Below are positions 15,299 to 22,278 of a stretch of 47,867 nucleotides of DNA, piece after piece. The position numbers and the translations under genes are program-made. The notes beneath the pieces were generated by a model that saw only the letters and a program-made list of their open reading frames with translations, searched no databases and had not been told where the DNA came from. Positions within the stretch are counted from its first letter, which is position 1. Every line of letters starts with the position of its first letter. The DNA is taken from NCBI GenBank assembly GCA_009781725.1, contig WQVF01000023.1, forward strand, positions 1-47,867, written 5' to 3'. The stretch is from Defluviitaleaceae bacterium. GTDB lineage: Bacteria > Bacillota > Clostridia > Lachnospirales > WQUN01.

Positions 15299-17135
15299 GA
15301 ATTTCCCGTCCTTCTCCTACCTTCCGAGTAAACCCAACCCGGTCAAAATACTCGAGTAGTGATAGTGCAAATTTGCGAGAAGTTTGCACTTCGTCTCGGA
15401 ATTGGGCCAAGGTTACGCTTCCCCCATGCTGATTAGCAAGGGATGAGAAGCAGACCTTGGCCTTTTCTATTGTCTCGGCAGAGAAAATTATCCCTGGCTC
15501 TGTGGATATGATTGTACCTTCTGCCAACAGAGCTTCGAGTACTTGTTTATCCTCGTTAATTGTGGGTGGGGAAAAACTGCCCTGTGATAGGCTAGATAGA
15601 ATGGCGTCTCGCGCTGTTTTCTGCTCCTTTGTGTAGGTTATTTCAAAGTCCTGTAATGCCACTCGCCCATCTTGGATTTTGAAATTGTATAAGCTAAGTA
15701 ACTCTTCAAAGAATGCCGTTTTTTTACCAGGTAAGATTTGACTGCGCAACTCTGCCATACCTACGCCCTGGTGCAGTGGATTTTCATGGTGATATGATTT
15801 TAGTAGGGTTGTGATTCTGCTGCCTAGATTCTCTCTATGGGAATCCGTTATTACATAGGTGCCAATTTTTATGATGCGGCCTTGTTCGGCCAGGGAGTCT
15901 ATTTCCTGGGTTGATGCGCTCATTCGCTTTTTTAGTTCCTCCAGGAGCATTATACCCCCTTGGTTGGTTATTTCTTGGTGGATTTGGGTTCCTGCATCGC
16001 CTTTTTCCAATGCCTCCAATGCCTTGACCGCCTCGGAGGATTGGGATTTTCGGTGCTTCTTTGGGGCTGTATTCAGGACCACACCGCCGCCCACGGTTTC
16101 CATGGGGGAATAAAACCGTACAACGAAATTATCCCCCGCCTTAACCGCCACTTCTTCCCCAAAGCGTAACTGGGCGTAAGCCGACTGGCCAGCGGTCAAT
16201 TTATCCGTTTCCATCAAGACCAATTTACATAGTATGCTCTGGGTACCATTGTGAAAATGCAGTCGTGTCCCGGATGCAATTTCCTTAGAGCAATCCTTAA
16301 TAATCGACAGCTTAACATCCAGCATCCTTGTTGGATGAAGGCTGTCTGGCCTAGCTAGCACATGTCCCCGAAGGATATCATCCCGCTTGACCCCTGATAA
16401 ATTGACCGCCACCCGCTGTCCGGCATAGACAGTTTCTACTTGACTGCCATGGACTTGTAGGTTGCGCACCCGTCCCTGTATACCCTCTGGGTAGATATCG
16501 GTGCTATCCCCTACTTTTATCGTCCCTTCGGTTAGAGTGCCGGTTACTACGGTGCCAAAGCCCTCGGCAGAAAACACCCTATCTATTGGGATGCGAAAAG
16601 GTATGGTAGTGTTTTTGGCAGTAGCCTTTTTTATTTTTTCGTCTATGCACTGCATAAGCTCCGGAATGCCTTGACCTGTATGGGATGATACACTAATTAT
16701 AGGCGCATCCCGCAAAAAAGTATCCACTACGGTGTTTTTTACATCTTCCCATATCATGTCCTGCCATTCGGTATCAACTAAGTCGCTTTTTGTAAGCACA
16801 ATTATCCCGTCCTGGACATTAAGGAGTTGCAAAATCCCCAAATGCTCTCGAGTCTGGGGCATTACCCCGTCATCGGCGGCAATAACCAGAAGCACTAAAT
16901 CCATACCTCCGGCTCCGGCCAACATGTTCTTAATAAATTTTTCATGGCCGGGGACATCTACAATAGAGGCAACGTCCCCGTTTGGAAGATTCATATGGGC
17001 AAAGCCTAGGTCTATGGTTATGCCTCGTGATTTTTCCTCTTGTAGGCGGTCAGCGTCGATACCGGTGAGGGCACGAATCAAGGCTGTCTTACCGTGGTCT
17101 ACATGGCCGGCGGTGCCTATTAATATATGCTTCAT
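15291..17135 (-). CDS. selB: Selenocysteine-specific elongation factor SelB
   Basis: The 614-residue GTPase delivers Sec-tRNA to UGA codons followed by a SECIS element. G1 [11 protein letters not shown] (residues 9-19), G2 [13 protein letters not shown]3 DVPGHEKF and G4 TKSD are all present. After the EF-Tu-like domains 2 and 3, the C-terminal third is rich in short helical/winged-helix segments (such as [23 protein letters not shown]) that bind SECIS RNA in the family. The start overlaps the selA stop by 4 bases (ATGA), so the two are translationally coupled. No selD, tRNA-Sec or selenoprotein gene is evident in this window. Confidence 0.95.
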   Translation of the reverse strand: MKHILIGTAGHVDHGKTALIRALTGIDADRLQEEKSRGITIDLGFAHMNLPNGDVASIVDVPGHEKFIKNMLAGAGGMDLVLLVIAADDGVMPQTREHLGILQLLNVQDGIIVLTKSDLVDTEWQDMIWEDVKNTVVDTFLRDAPIISVSSHTGQGIPELMQCIDEKIKKATAKNTTIPFRIPIDRVFSAEGFGTVVTGTLTEGTIKVGDSTDIYPEGIQGRVRNLQVHGSQVETVYAGQRVAVNLSGVKRDDILRGHVLARPDSLHPTRMLDVKLSIIKDCSKEIASGTRLHFHNGTQSILCKLVLMETDKLTAGQSAYAQLRFGEEVAVKAGDNFVVRFYSPMETVGGGVVLNTAPKKHRKSQSSEAVKALEALEKGDAGTQIHQEITNQGGIMLLEELKKRMSASTQEIDSLAEQGRIIKIGTYVITDSHRENLGSRITTLLKSYHHENPLHQGVGMAELRSQILPGKKTAFFEELLSLYNFKIQDGRVALQDFEITYTKEQKTARDAILSSLSQGSFSPPTINEDKQVLEALLAEGTIISTEPGIIFSAETIEKAKVCFSSLANQHGGSVTLAQFRDEVQTSRKFALSLLEYFDRVGFTRKVGEGREILS

Positions 17136-18526
17136 ATGCTGTCCACCTCTTTGAGCCTTGCGGCTATAAGCGGGAAATCTTCTTCTGCCAAGGTTCGCAC
17201 ATCAAGTAAAAATATATCCCGGGAAATACGGCCGATTATTGCCACGGGGCCGCTTCTGAAATGCCGCTCCAGAGCGTGGGCTGAAATTTTTGTTTTAATG
17301 GCAACAGCGGCAGTTGCCATATTCTCGCCGGGCATTGCCCCGCCTCCGGCTTGGCTTGCTTCTTCGATTACATAAGCTTGGTCTTTTCCTAGTACTTTTA
17401 CCAGTTTTTTTGCCTTCTTATGCAAGGTAGCCGATTCCATGGATAGCATTTTTAAAGTTGGGATTTTTTCTACAGCGGTTTCCGGATTCAGGTATAACCG
17501 CAAGGTCGCCTCCAGAGCGGCGATACATAGTTTGTCCATCCGTAGCGCGCGGGCCAGGGGATGGGATTTCATTTTGGCGATGTATTCCTGTTTGCCCACG
17601 ATAATACCGGCCTGGGGGCCCCCCAGTAACTTGTCCCCACTAAAAGTGACGATGTCCACTCCAGCCTTTATGCTGTCCGCCACCGTAGGCTGACCGCTAA
17701 TTGGTATCATGCAGCCACTGCCTAAGTCTTCGATTAGCGGGACGGAGTATTTTCTTGCGATTTCGGCTAGCTCTGTAAGGGCCGGCTTGGTAGTAAATCC
17801 GGAAATAATAAAATTGCTGGTATGGACTCGAAGCAGTGCCCCTGTGAAATTATCAACCGGGTCAATTGAATAATGATTTTTGGTGTTTAGAAGGGCTTTC
17901 TCATAATCCGCAATATGGGTCTTGTTAGTTGTCCCTACTTCCACCAGTCGGCAGCCCGACTGGGACATTACATCAGGGATACGAAAACTGCCGCCAATCT
18001 CCACCAGTTCCCCTCGGGAGACGATTACATCCTTGTGATGAGCCACAGCAGCTAAAGCCAGCAGAACAGCAGCGGCATTGTTATTTACCACCATGGCAGC
18101 TTCGGCACCTGTGAGCTGAGTCAGCAAATCTTCAACATGAACATGACGGCTGCTGCGCTTGCCTATGGAGATATCATATTCCAGATTGGAATAATCCCGT
18201 GCAGTTTCCGTAATGGCTTCCAGTGCTTCTTTAGCAAGGGGAGCCCGGCCTATATTTGTGTGAAGAATTATCCCAGTGCCGTTAATTACCCGCCTAAGAT
18301 TTGGTTCAAAGTTTTGGGAAAATTGCAAAGAAATTTCCCGGGCAATACTATCGCAACTGGGCATAGTTTCAATTGCCCCCTGTTCGATATCATTGCGTAA
18401 GTTGTCCAATACTTGCCGGACTGTAGCGGTGAGTAAAGCCCCAGGGCTATAGGATGAAACCTCAGGATGAAAAAGAAGCTCGTCAACTTTTGGGATTTGC
18501 CTAAGCAGGCTATGTTTATCAGACAT
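17132..18526 (-). CDS. selA: L-seryl-tRNA(Sec) selenium transferase SelA
   Basis: The 464-residue PLP enzyme converts Ser-tRNA(Sec) to Sec-tRNA(Sec) using selenophosphate. The PLP-binding lysine is Lys299 in [13 protein letters not shown]. The N-terminal domain holds the usual [10 protein letters not shown] start and [17 protein letters not shown] near residue 82. Length and motif order are standard. AAAGGAGA precedes the ATG by 6 bases. selA is first and selB second in the operon. A composite repeat (18558-18838) lies 31 bases upstream of the start codon, so any promoter is either in those 31 bases or inside repeat DNA. Confidence 0.96.
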   Translation of the reverse strand: MSDKHSLLRQIPKVDELLFHPEVSSYSPGALLTATVRQVLDNLRNDIEQGAIETMPSCDSIAREISLQFSQNFEPNLRRVINGTGIILHTNIGRAPLAKEALEAITETARDYSNLEYDISIGKRSSRHVHVEDLLTQLTGAEAAMVVNNNAAAVLLALAAVAHHKDVIVSRGELVEIGGSFRIPDVMSQSGCRLVEVGTTNKTHIADYEKALLNTKNHYSIDPVDNFTGALLRVHTSNFIISGFTTKPALTELAEIARKYSVPLIEDLGSGCMIPISGQPTVADSIKAGVDIVTFSGDKLLGGPQAGIIVGKQEYIAKMKSHPLARALRMDKLCIAALEATLRLYLNPETAVEKIPTLKMLSMESATLHKKAKKLVKVLGKDQAYVIEEASQAGGGAMPGENMATAAVAIKTKISAHALERHFRSGPVAIIGRISRDIFLLDVRTLAEEDFPLIAARLKEVDSI

Positions 18527-18557
18527 GATTGTCTCCTTTGTACGAAAATGGAGATAT

Positions 18558-18838
18558 TAGACCTCTTCAGAAAATAGGGAAACCTGACTATCCAGTTTAC
18601 TCATAAATCCTTGTTAAGCCCCCTTCCTTTGGAAGGGGGAAAGACGCCGTAGGCGGCGAGGGGGTTGTGTACGCAGGCCGCAAAACTTGGCTTTTAGCTA
18701 CTGCACTACGCAAGCCAGCTCCCCCTTCCTATGGAAGGGGGCTTGAGTGCGTTTGGGGCATTATGAGGTAATTGGATAGTCAGATAAGGAAAACAAGCTT
18801 GAACTGCAGCTTGTTTTGCCCTATTTCTGAAGAGGTCC
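18558..18838. repeat. 71-bp palindromic repeat (GACCTCTTC family), copy 3, split by an insertion
   Basis: The left part TAGACCTCTTCAGAAAATAG.. (18558-18582) and right part AAAACAAGCTTG..GAAGAGGTCC (18790-18838) are the two ends of the 71-bp unit, separated by a 200-bp element at 18584-18783. Confidence 0.85.
18584..18783. mobile_element. 200-bp non-autonomous MITE inserted in a palindromic repeat
   Basis: Terminal inverted repeats of 23 bases (18584-18606 and 18761-18783) start CTGACTATCCA and match at 20 of 23 positions. The flanks ATAGGGAAA (left) and ATAAGGAAA (right) look like a 9-bp target duplication with one mismatch, since the intact host repeat has this sequence once. Internally there are two CCCCCTTCC..GGAAGGGGG hairpins. 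It has no coding capacity, so it would need a transposase supplied elsewhere. Confidence 0.8.
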
Positions 18839-18861
18839 ATTCTATGCTGTCTATGCACCTG

Positions 18862-18890
18862 TTGACAAATTATTTTATATGTAATATATT
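18862..18890 (+). promoter_or_regulatory. Strong sigma-A promoter candidate upstream of the small membrane protein gene
   Basis: TTGACA (18862-18867), 17 bases, then TATATT (18885-18890). This is the best consensus match noticed in the window. It would give a leader of about 285 bases through two palindromic repeats before the ATG at 19183. Confidence 0.7.
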
Positions 18891-18957
18891 TCTTTCACAT
18901 GAAAACACAAGGAAACCAATGCGAGGAGCTGTCACGCTAAGACGTAATGAAAAGCCT

Positions 18958-19034
18958 GTCACCCCGGGCTTGACCCGGGGTCCCCCTAGTCTTTCGACAA
19001 TGGTTATGGGATCCCGGATTAAATCCGGGATGAC
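18958..19034. repeat. Palindromic repeat, GTCACCCCGGG..CCCGGGATGAC type
   Basis: Two hairpins, CCCCGGGCTTGACCCGGGG and ATCCCGGATTAAATCCGGGAT, sit in tandem, and the outer ends GTCACCCCGG and CCGGGATGAC are also roughly inverted. Such sequences are widespread dispersed repeats in bacterial genomes. It lies in the leader of the 19183 gene. Confidence 0.75.
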
Positions 19035-19080
19035 GAGCCTTGAGATTGCGGTATTTTAAACCAGTCCCCGAAATATAAAC

Positions 19081-19178
19081 AAAAGAAGGAGTGCGTGAGG
19101 CGGCGCAGCCACCCCACTCGAAGCTCTTTCATGCTCGGTTGGTGACAGGATACGCCTGTAATGGGCGGAAGGAGGTGA
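19081..19178 (+). repeat. Dispersed intergenic repeat ending in a Shine-Dalgarno sequence, copy 2
   Basis: AAAAGAAGGAGTGCG, a degenerate GGCGGCG..AGCC hairpin, TTTCATGCTCGGTTGGTGAC and ATGGGCGGAAGGAGGTGAC match copy 1 (9488-9583) in order. The AAGGAGGTG at its end is the ribosome binding site of the gene starting at 19183. Confidence 0.8.
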
Positions 19179-19182
19179 CAAC

Positions 19183-19404
19183 ATGGATTCTTTTTTATGG
19201 GTATCATTTGGAGCAGCTATACTTATTACCATTATCTTAGTCGTAGGATATATTATTTCCGTTGCAATCAAATCCACCAGCAATCGCTCTCCAAACTGTA
19301 TGGAAGTGGAATTAAACGAAAACATTGTACAGCTCAGGACAGAAATGGCGGCTATCAAGGAAGAACTTGCATCAATCAGCAAGATGATGAAGGAGGTAGG
19401 GTAA
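19183..19404 (+). CDS. Small membrane protein with coiled-coil tail
   Basis: The 73-residue product has one N-terminal transmembrane helix (about residues 5-29, WVSFGAAILITIILVVGYII) and a C-terminal helix rich in Glu/Lys (ENIVQLRTEMAAIKEELASI) likely to form a coiled coil in the cytoplasm or to contact a partner. I recognise no family function. It has an excellent AAGGAGGTG site and is followed after one base by an ArsR-like regulator, so the two are surely co-translated. A plausible role is a membrane-bound modulator or tether of that regulator, but this is inference. Confidence 0.75.
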   Translation: MDSFLWVSFGAAILITIILVVGYIISVAIKSTSNRSPNCMEVELNENIVQLRTEMAAIKEELASISKMMKEVG

Positions 19405-19405
19405 A

Positions 19406-19732
19406 TTGGGGAATATGAGTCTATCCCCTTTAGGTTACGAGGCATATGTAAAAATTTTTGACGCTCTATCTCACCCTATGCGCATCAAGATTATAGGGAT
19501 TCTGCATAAAAAAAGGCGGTATGTAAGCGAGCTTGCTAAGCTGGTAAACATGAGCCGTCCCCTACTCTACATGCATCTTAAGAAGCTAGAAGAGGCCGAT
19601 ATAATTGATGGCACATATGAAATTTCGGAATCAGGGAAGACTATGCGATTCTATGAACTAAAATCTTTCGATATCCGCCTGACACCGGAGATATTAGAGG
19701 AGTTGGGCCAGGGGATTGATGTTGGCGGATAG
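19406..19732 (+). CDS. ArsR-like winged-helix transcription regulator
   Basis: The 108-residue product contains a winged-helix DNA-binding domain: FDALSHPMRIKIIGILH opens the fold, SELAKLVNMSRPLLYMHL is the helix-turn-helix, and LEEADIIDGTYE leads to the wing. No metal-binding cysteine pair typical of ArsR/SmtB sensors is present, so the signal is probably not a metal. TTG 19406 fits the AAGGAGGT site at 19390-19397 (8-base gap); ATG 19415 is the alternative. Its partner is the small membrane protein immediately upstream. Confidence 0.8.
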   Translation: MGNMSLSPLGYEAYVKIFDALSHPMRIKIIGILHKKRRYVSELAKLVNMSRPLLYMHLKKLEEADIIDGTYEISESGKTMRFYELKSFDIRLTPEILEELGQGIDVGG

Positions 19733-19775
19733 AAATGTTGTAGAGCAGTGCCACTCTGCTGCAAAACCCAGGCCC

Positions 19776-19896
19776 GTCATTGCGAGCGCAGCGAAGCAAT
19801 CCAGAAAGCTGCATAGATGCTGGATTGCTTCGCTACGCTCGCAATAACGAGACAAAGTGCATGATTATTATGAATATGCTTATCAATGCAGCCCCA
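19776..19896. repeat. Palindromic repeat, GTCATTGCGAG family, full copy with tail
   Basis: GTCATTGCGAGCGCAGCGAA..CAATCCAG pairs with CTGGATTGCTTCG..CGCTCGCAAT. A tail of about 50 bases follows (ACGAGACAAAGTGCATGATT..GCAGCCCC) that aligns with the tail at 70-115. It sits between two gene ends (19732 plus, 20003 minus). Confidence 0.85.
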
Positions 19897-19920
19897 AATA
19901 GAATCCCTGACAAGCTACAA

Positions 19921-19956
19921 AGAGAGCGGCTTTGACCAAAATGACAAAACCGGAAA
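19921..19956. repeat. 35-bp direct repeat, copy 2
   Basis: AGAGCGGCTTTGACCAAAAT followed by GACAAAACC nearly duplicates 7451-7485. It is non-coding here, downstream of sigE. Confidence 0.7.
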
Positions 19957-20002
19957 TGTAACACCCAAAAACCCACCATATATATCTACGGTCTAAAAAA
20001 TT

Positions 20003-20740
20003 TCACCCTACAACCATCCGATTCATCTCTTTTTTAAGCCGCCCGATGATTTTCTTCTCCAATCTAGAAATATACGACTGGGAAATCCCCAGCAAGTCCG
20101 CTACTTCTTTTTGGGTTTTTTCCTCGCCCCCGGTGTATAGCCCAAATCGCAGCTCTACTATTTTTCTCTCTCGTTTACTTAGCTTATCCATAGCAGTGTT
20201 TAGCAATTCCCTATCCACGGCTTCGTCTAAGTCCTTTGAAATTATATCCACTTCTGTGCCCAAAATATCGGAAAGGAGCAACTCATTCCCTTCCCAGTCA
20301 ATATTTAATGGCTCATCAATAGAAATCTCCGACTTGGCCCGTGTATTGCGGCGCAAGTACATAAGAATTTCATTTTCAATGCAACGGCTAGCGTAAGTGG
20401 CTAGTTTTATTTTTCGGTCTGTTCGGAAGGTGTTTATAGCCTTTATAAGACCGATTGTCCCGATGGAAATCAAATCCTCCACATTGATACCTGTGTTTTC
20501 AAATTTGCGTGCTATGTATACTACTAGCCGCAGGTTGCGCTCTATAAGGGTTGCCTTGGCACTGGCATCATCTTCCGAACCCAGAAGTGCCAAGCAATTG
20601 GCCTCTTCGTCTGAAGCCAAAGGAGCAGGCAAGACCTCACTTCCTCCTATATAGTAAATGCTGCAATCATCTGTATTTTCCAATATCCCAAGTGCGTCAT
20701 AAATCATGTCTCGCGCTTTTGTGTAGAGATTTGCCAGCAT
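20003..20740 (-). CDS. sigE: Sporulation sigma factor SigE (pro-sigma-E)
   Basis: The 245-residue product is the mother-cell sigma factor of early sporulation. The pro-sequence is visible (about residues 1-28), followed by [10 protein letters not shown] at 29-38, the region where SpoIIGA cleaves in Bacillus. Region 2 has [19 protein letters not shown] and [16 protein letters not shown], and region 4.2 has [23 protein letters not shown] 20740 is chosen because GGAGGTG lies 4 bases upstream; the in-frame GTG at 20782 falls in a hairpin and would add 14 unrelated residues. spoIIGA lies 75 bases upstream in the same direction. Confidence 0.96.
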   Translation of the reverse strand: MLANLYTKARDMIYDALGILENTDDCSIYYIGGSEVLPAPLASDEEANCLALLGSEDDASAKATLIERNLRLVVYIARKFENTGINVEDLISIGTIGLIKAINTFRTDRKIKLATYASRCIENEILMYLRRNTRAKSEISIDEPLNIDWEGNELLLSDILGTEVDIISKDLDEAVDRELLNTAMDKLSKRERKIVELRFGLYTGGEEKTQKEVADLLGISQSYISRLEKKIIGRLKKEMNRMVVG

Positions 20741-20771
20741 GAGCACCTCCGTTTGATATACGTGTATTTTA

Positions 20772-20798
20772 GCCTCCCCCACCTTCGGTGGGGGGAGG
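20772..20798. repeat. Hairpin between spoIIGA and sigE
   Basis: GCCTCCCCCACC and GGTGGGGGAGGC are perfectly inverted around TTC (12-bp arms). There is no T-run on the minus strand, so it is unlikely to stop transcription completely. It could tune the sigE:spoIIGA ratio or be a dispersed repeat. Confidence 0.85.
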
Positions 20799-20815
20799 CG
20801 ATTTCATTCTCTGTG

Positions 20816-21715
20816 TTACGCTGCTAATATTTCCGGGCTTACAAGCCCTTGGTATCGTCCGTCCTTTGTTAACCGGTCATTGTAAATACCGATAACCACA
20901 TCTTTTCGTGAGGTGTCTGTCCCCACCATTACCTTGTCAGGCCTGAAACCTATCAACATCCCGCTGGCCTTACCGATACTGGTAAAGGGAATCATCCTAA
21001 TCCGCTGATAGAACTGGCCTTCTTGGCCTTCCAAAACACTTGCAAGATTGGTTTCCTTTTTATCGTTGAAAAGGCCTCGCAGCCCCTCTGGTAAAAATTC
21101 CTGCACCTGTTCAAATTCCGCAACTATTACCGGAGACTGGGTCAGGGGCTCTTTGAGGCTATGCCCAGTATCCACCAAGGCATCGAAGTAAATATATTTC
21201 TCATTCATTGTGACCATGATGCCCATTAGTAATTGCCGCTTGATTGTCTGATGCTCGATTAGTTTCAATGTTAATTTTATAAGAACATAGCTGACTACCA
21301 TTCCTACAAGCACCAGCTGCCAAGAAACCGCACACCTAAAGCCATCCAAGTCGGCGGCTATGTAATAAATAGCGTAGGGCAAATCTGTCAGATAAAAAAG
21401 AGCCATCCCCAGCCCACCAACGGCAAAGGTTATACCGTAAGCCGTAAGCATCAACCGCAGGAAATGCTTCACCCCATTGGGATAAAAGGCCACCATAACC
21501 CCAGCCGTCAATATTACGACAGAGGCCAGGGCGATATTAAGGAAGCGCAAGGGCTCAAGTATAAGCAGCAAAGTGTAGAGCACAGCCATAATTGCACTAC
21601 CCAAAACAAGCCAACGGGCCTTCCTTTTCTGGCGCAAGACCTTGGAAACAACCCATAGCACAAAGCCGTTCATAATAAAATTAACCAGGAAAAGCAGGTC
21701 TGCATAAAGGGTCAT
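20816..21715 (-). CDS. spoIIGA: Sigma-E processing peptidase SpoIIGA
   Basis: The 299-residue product is the membrane aspartic protease that activates pro-sigma-E. Five hydrophobic helices fill residues 1-155, and the C-terminal domain holds the catalytic Asp182 in FDALVDTGHSL. ATG 21715 gives an N-terminus (MTLYADLLFLVNF) that aligns with Bacillus SpoIIGA (MKIYLDVIWLLNF), so it is preferred over ATG 21727, which has no spaced ribosome binding site. The gene precedes sigE as in other spore formers. ftsZ is not upstream, and sigG is not downstream of sigE. Confidence 0.93.
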   Translation of the reverse strand: MTLYADLLFLVNFIMNGFVLWVVSKVLRQKRKARWLVLGSAIMAVLYTLLLILEPLRFLNIALASVVILTAGVMVAFYPNGVKHFLRLMLTAYGITFAVGGLGMALFYLTDLPYAIYYIAADLDGFRCAVSWQLVLVGMVVSYVLIKLTLKLIEHQTIKRQLLMGIMVTMNEKYIYFDALVDTGHSLKEPLTQSPVIVAEFEQVQEFLPEGLRGLFNDKKETNLASVLEGQEGQFYQRIRMIPFTSIGKASGMLIGFRPDKVMVGTDTSRKDVVIGIYNDRLTKDGRYQGLVSPEILAA

Positions 21716-21754
21716 AAATGCCACCATCTTTCGTATAGGAAATATTTGTAAGAT

Positions 21755-21789
21755 AGTATAGGCATAATGGGGGATGGGAATATGTCGAA
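21755..21789 (-). promoter_or_regulatory. spoIIG-type promoter with Spo0A box and 22-bp spacer
   Basis: On the minus strand, TTCGACA (21783-21789, the complement of the Spo0A box TGTCGAA) contains a -35 TCGACA. Exactly 22 bases separate it from TATACT (21755-21760). Bacillus spoIIG is known for a 22-bp -35/-10 spacing with a Spo0A site over the -35. The predicted transcript start is about 30 bases before the spoIIGA ATG. Confidence 0.55.
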
Positions 21790-21877
21790 ATGGATGGTAG
21801 TGGAGAAAAAAATATGGCAGATTGTGCGAAATGCAATTATTGCGTTAAAACAAAAGAAAGCCCGTCATTACAGGCAC

Positions 21878-21981
21878 TATAGCGAATTAATTCGAAATCA
21901 GTCCTGCCTGTCGCCGAAAACGCGTTGAAGCGTTCGCGATTTTCGGCTCGGTCAGGACTGTTTCTTATTTAATTCGCTATA
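21878..21981. repeat. 104-bp palindromic MITE-like element, copy 2
   Basis: It has the same ends and length as 11934-12037. Flanking sequences GCCCGTCATTACAGGCAC and CCTAGCAATGACAGGC are themselves inverted, suggesting insertion into another palindrome. It lies about 90 bases upstream of the spoIIGA promoter. Confidence 0.9.
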
Positions 21982-22016
21982 CCTAGCAATGACAGGCTAT
22001 AATCACAGTACTTGAG

Positions 22017-22086
22017 TGGACCTCTTCTGAAATTTGAAAAACAAGTTTGAAGTGCAAATTGTTTTTTCGATTTCAGATGAGGTCCA
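22017..22086. repeat. 71-bp palindromic repeat family, divergent copy 4
   Basis: TGGACCTCTTCTGAAAT..CAAGTTTGAAGTGCAAATTG..ATTTCAGATGAGGTCCA keeps the outer arms and centre of the family, while the inner arms have changed on both sides (GGG/CCC replaced by A/T-rich sequence). Confidence 0.75.
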
Positions 22087-22232
22087 TTCTAATTTGCGGT
22101 ATTTATAATTTTAAGAATAAGAATTAATTTCCGAAGATGTCTATTTTATTTGGCCAGTCTTTAGCCGAAGATAACTTTTCTCATATGAATCCACATTCCT
22201 TTCGCTTCGCTTAGGCACAAATAGGCATGAAC
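22087..22232. other. Intergenic stretch without recognised features
   Basis: A/T-rich sequence between two repeats in the 563-base gap between the ends of the spoIIGA and heparinase-like genes (21716-22278). I see no open frame, tRNA or convincing promoter pair here. Confidence 0.4.
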
Positions 22233-22278
22233 GTTTATCGAGTGGGGGCGGCTACGCCGCCCCCACTCACTCCTTCTT
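22233..22278 (-). repeat. Short reverse copy of the intergenic repeat, with perfect hairpin
   Basis: Read on the minus strand it starts GAAAGAAGGAGTGAG directly at the stop codon of the heparinase-like gene and contains GAGTGGGGGCGGC/GCCGCCCCCACTC (22240-22268, 13-bp perfect arms, 3-base loop). It matches the first half of the repeats at 9488 and 19081. It may act as an mRNA 3'-end hairpin. Confidence 0.75.

Noticed and set aside
18772-19059. Open frame across 18772-19059
   Set aside because: It translates three different repeats in succession and has no ribosome binding site.
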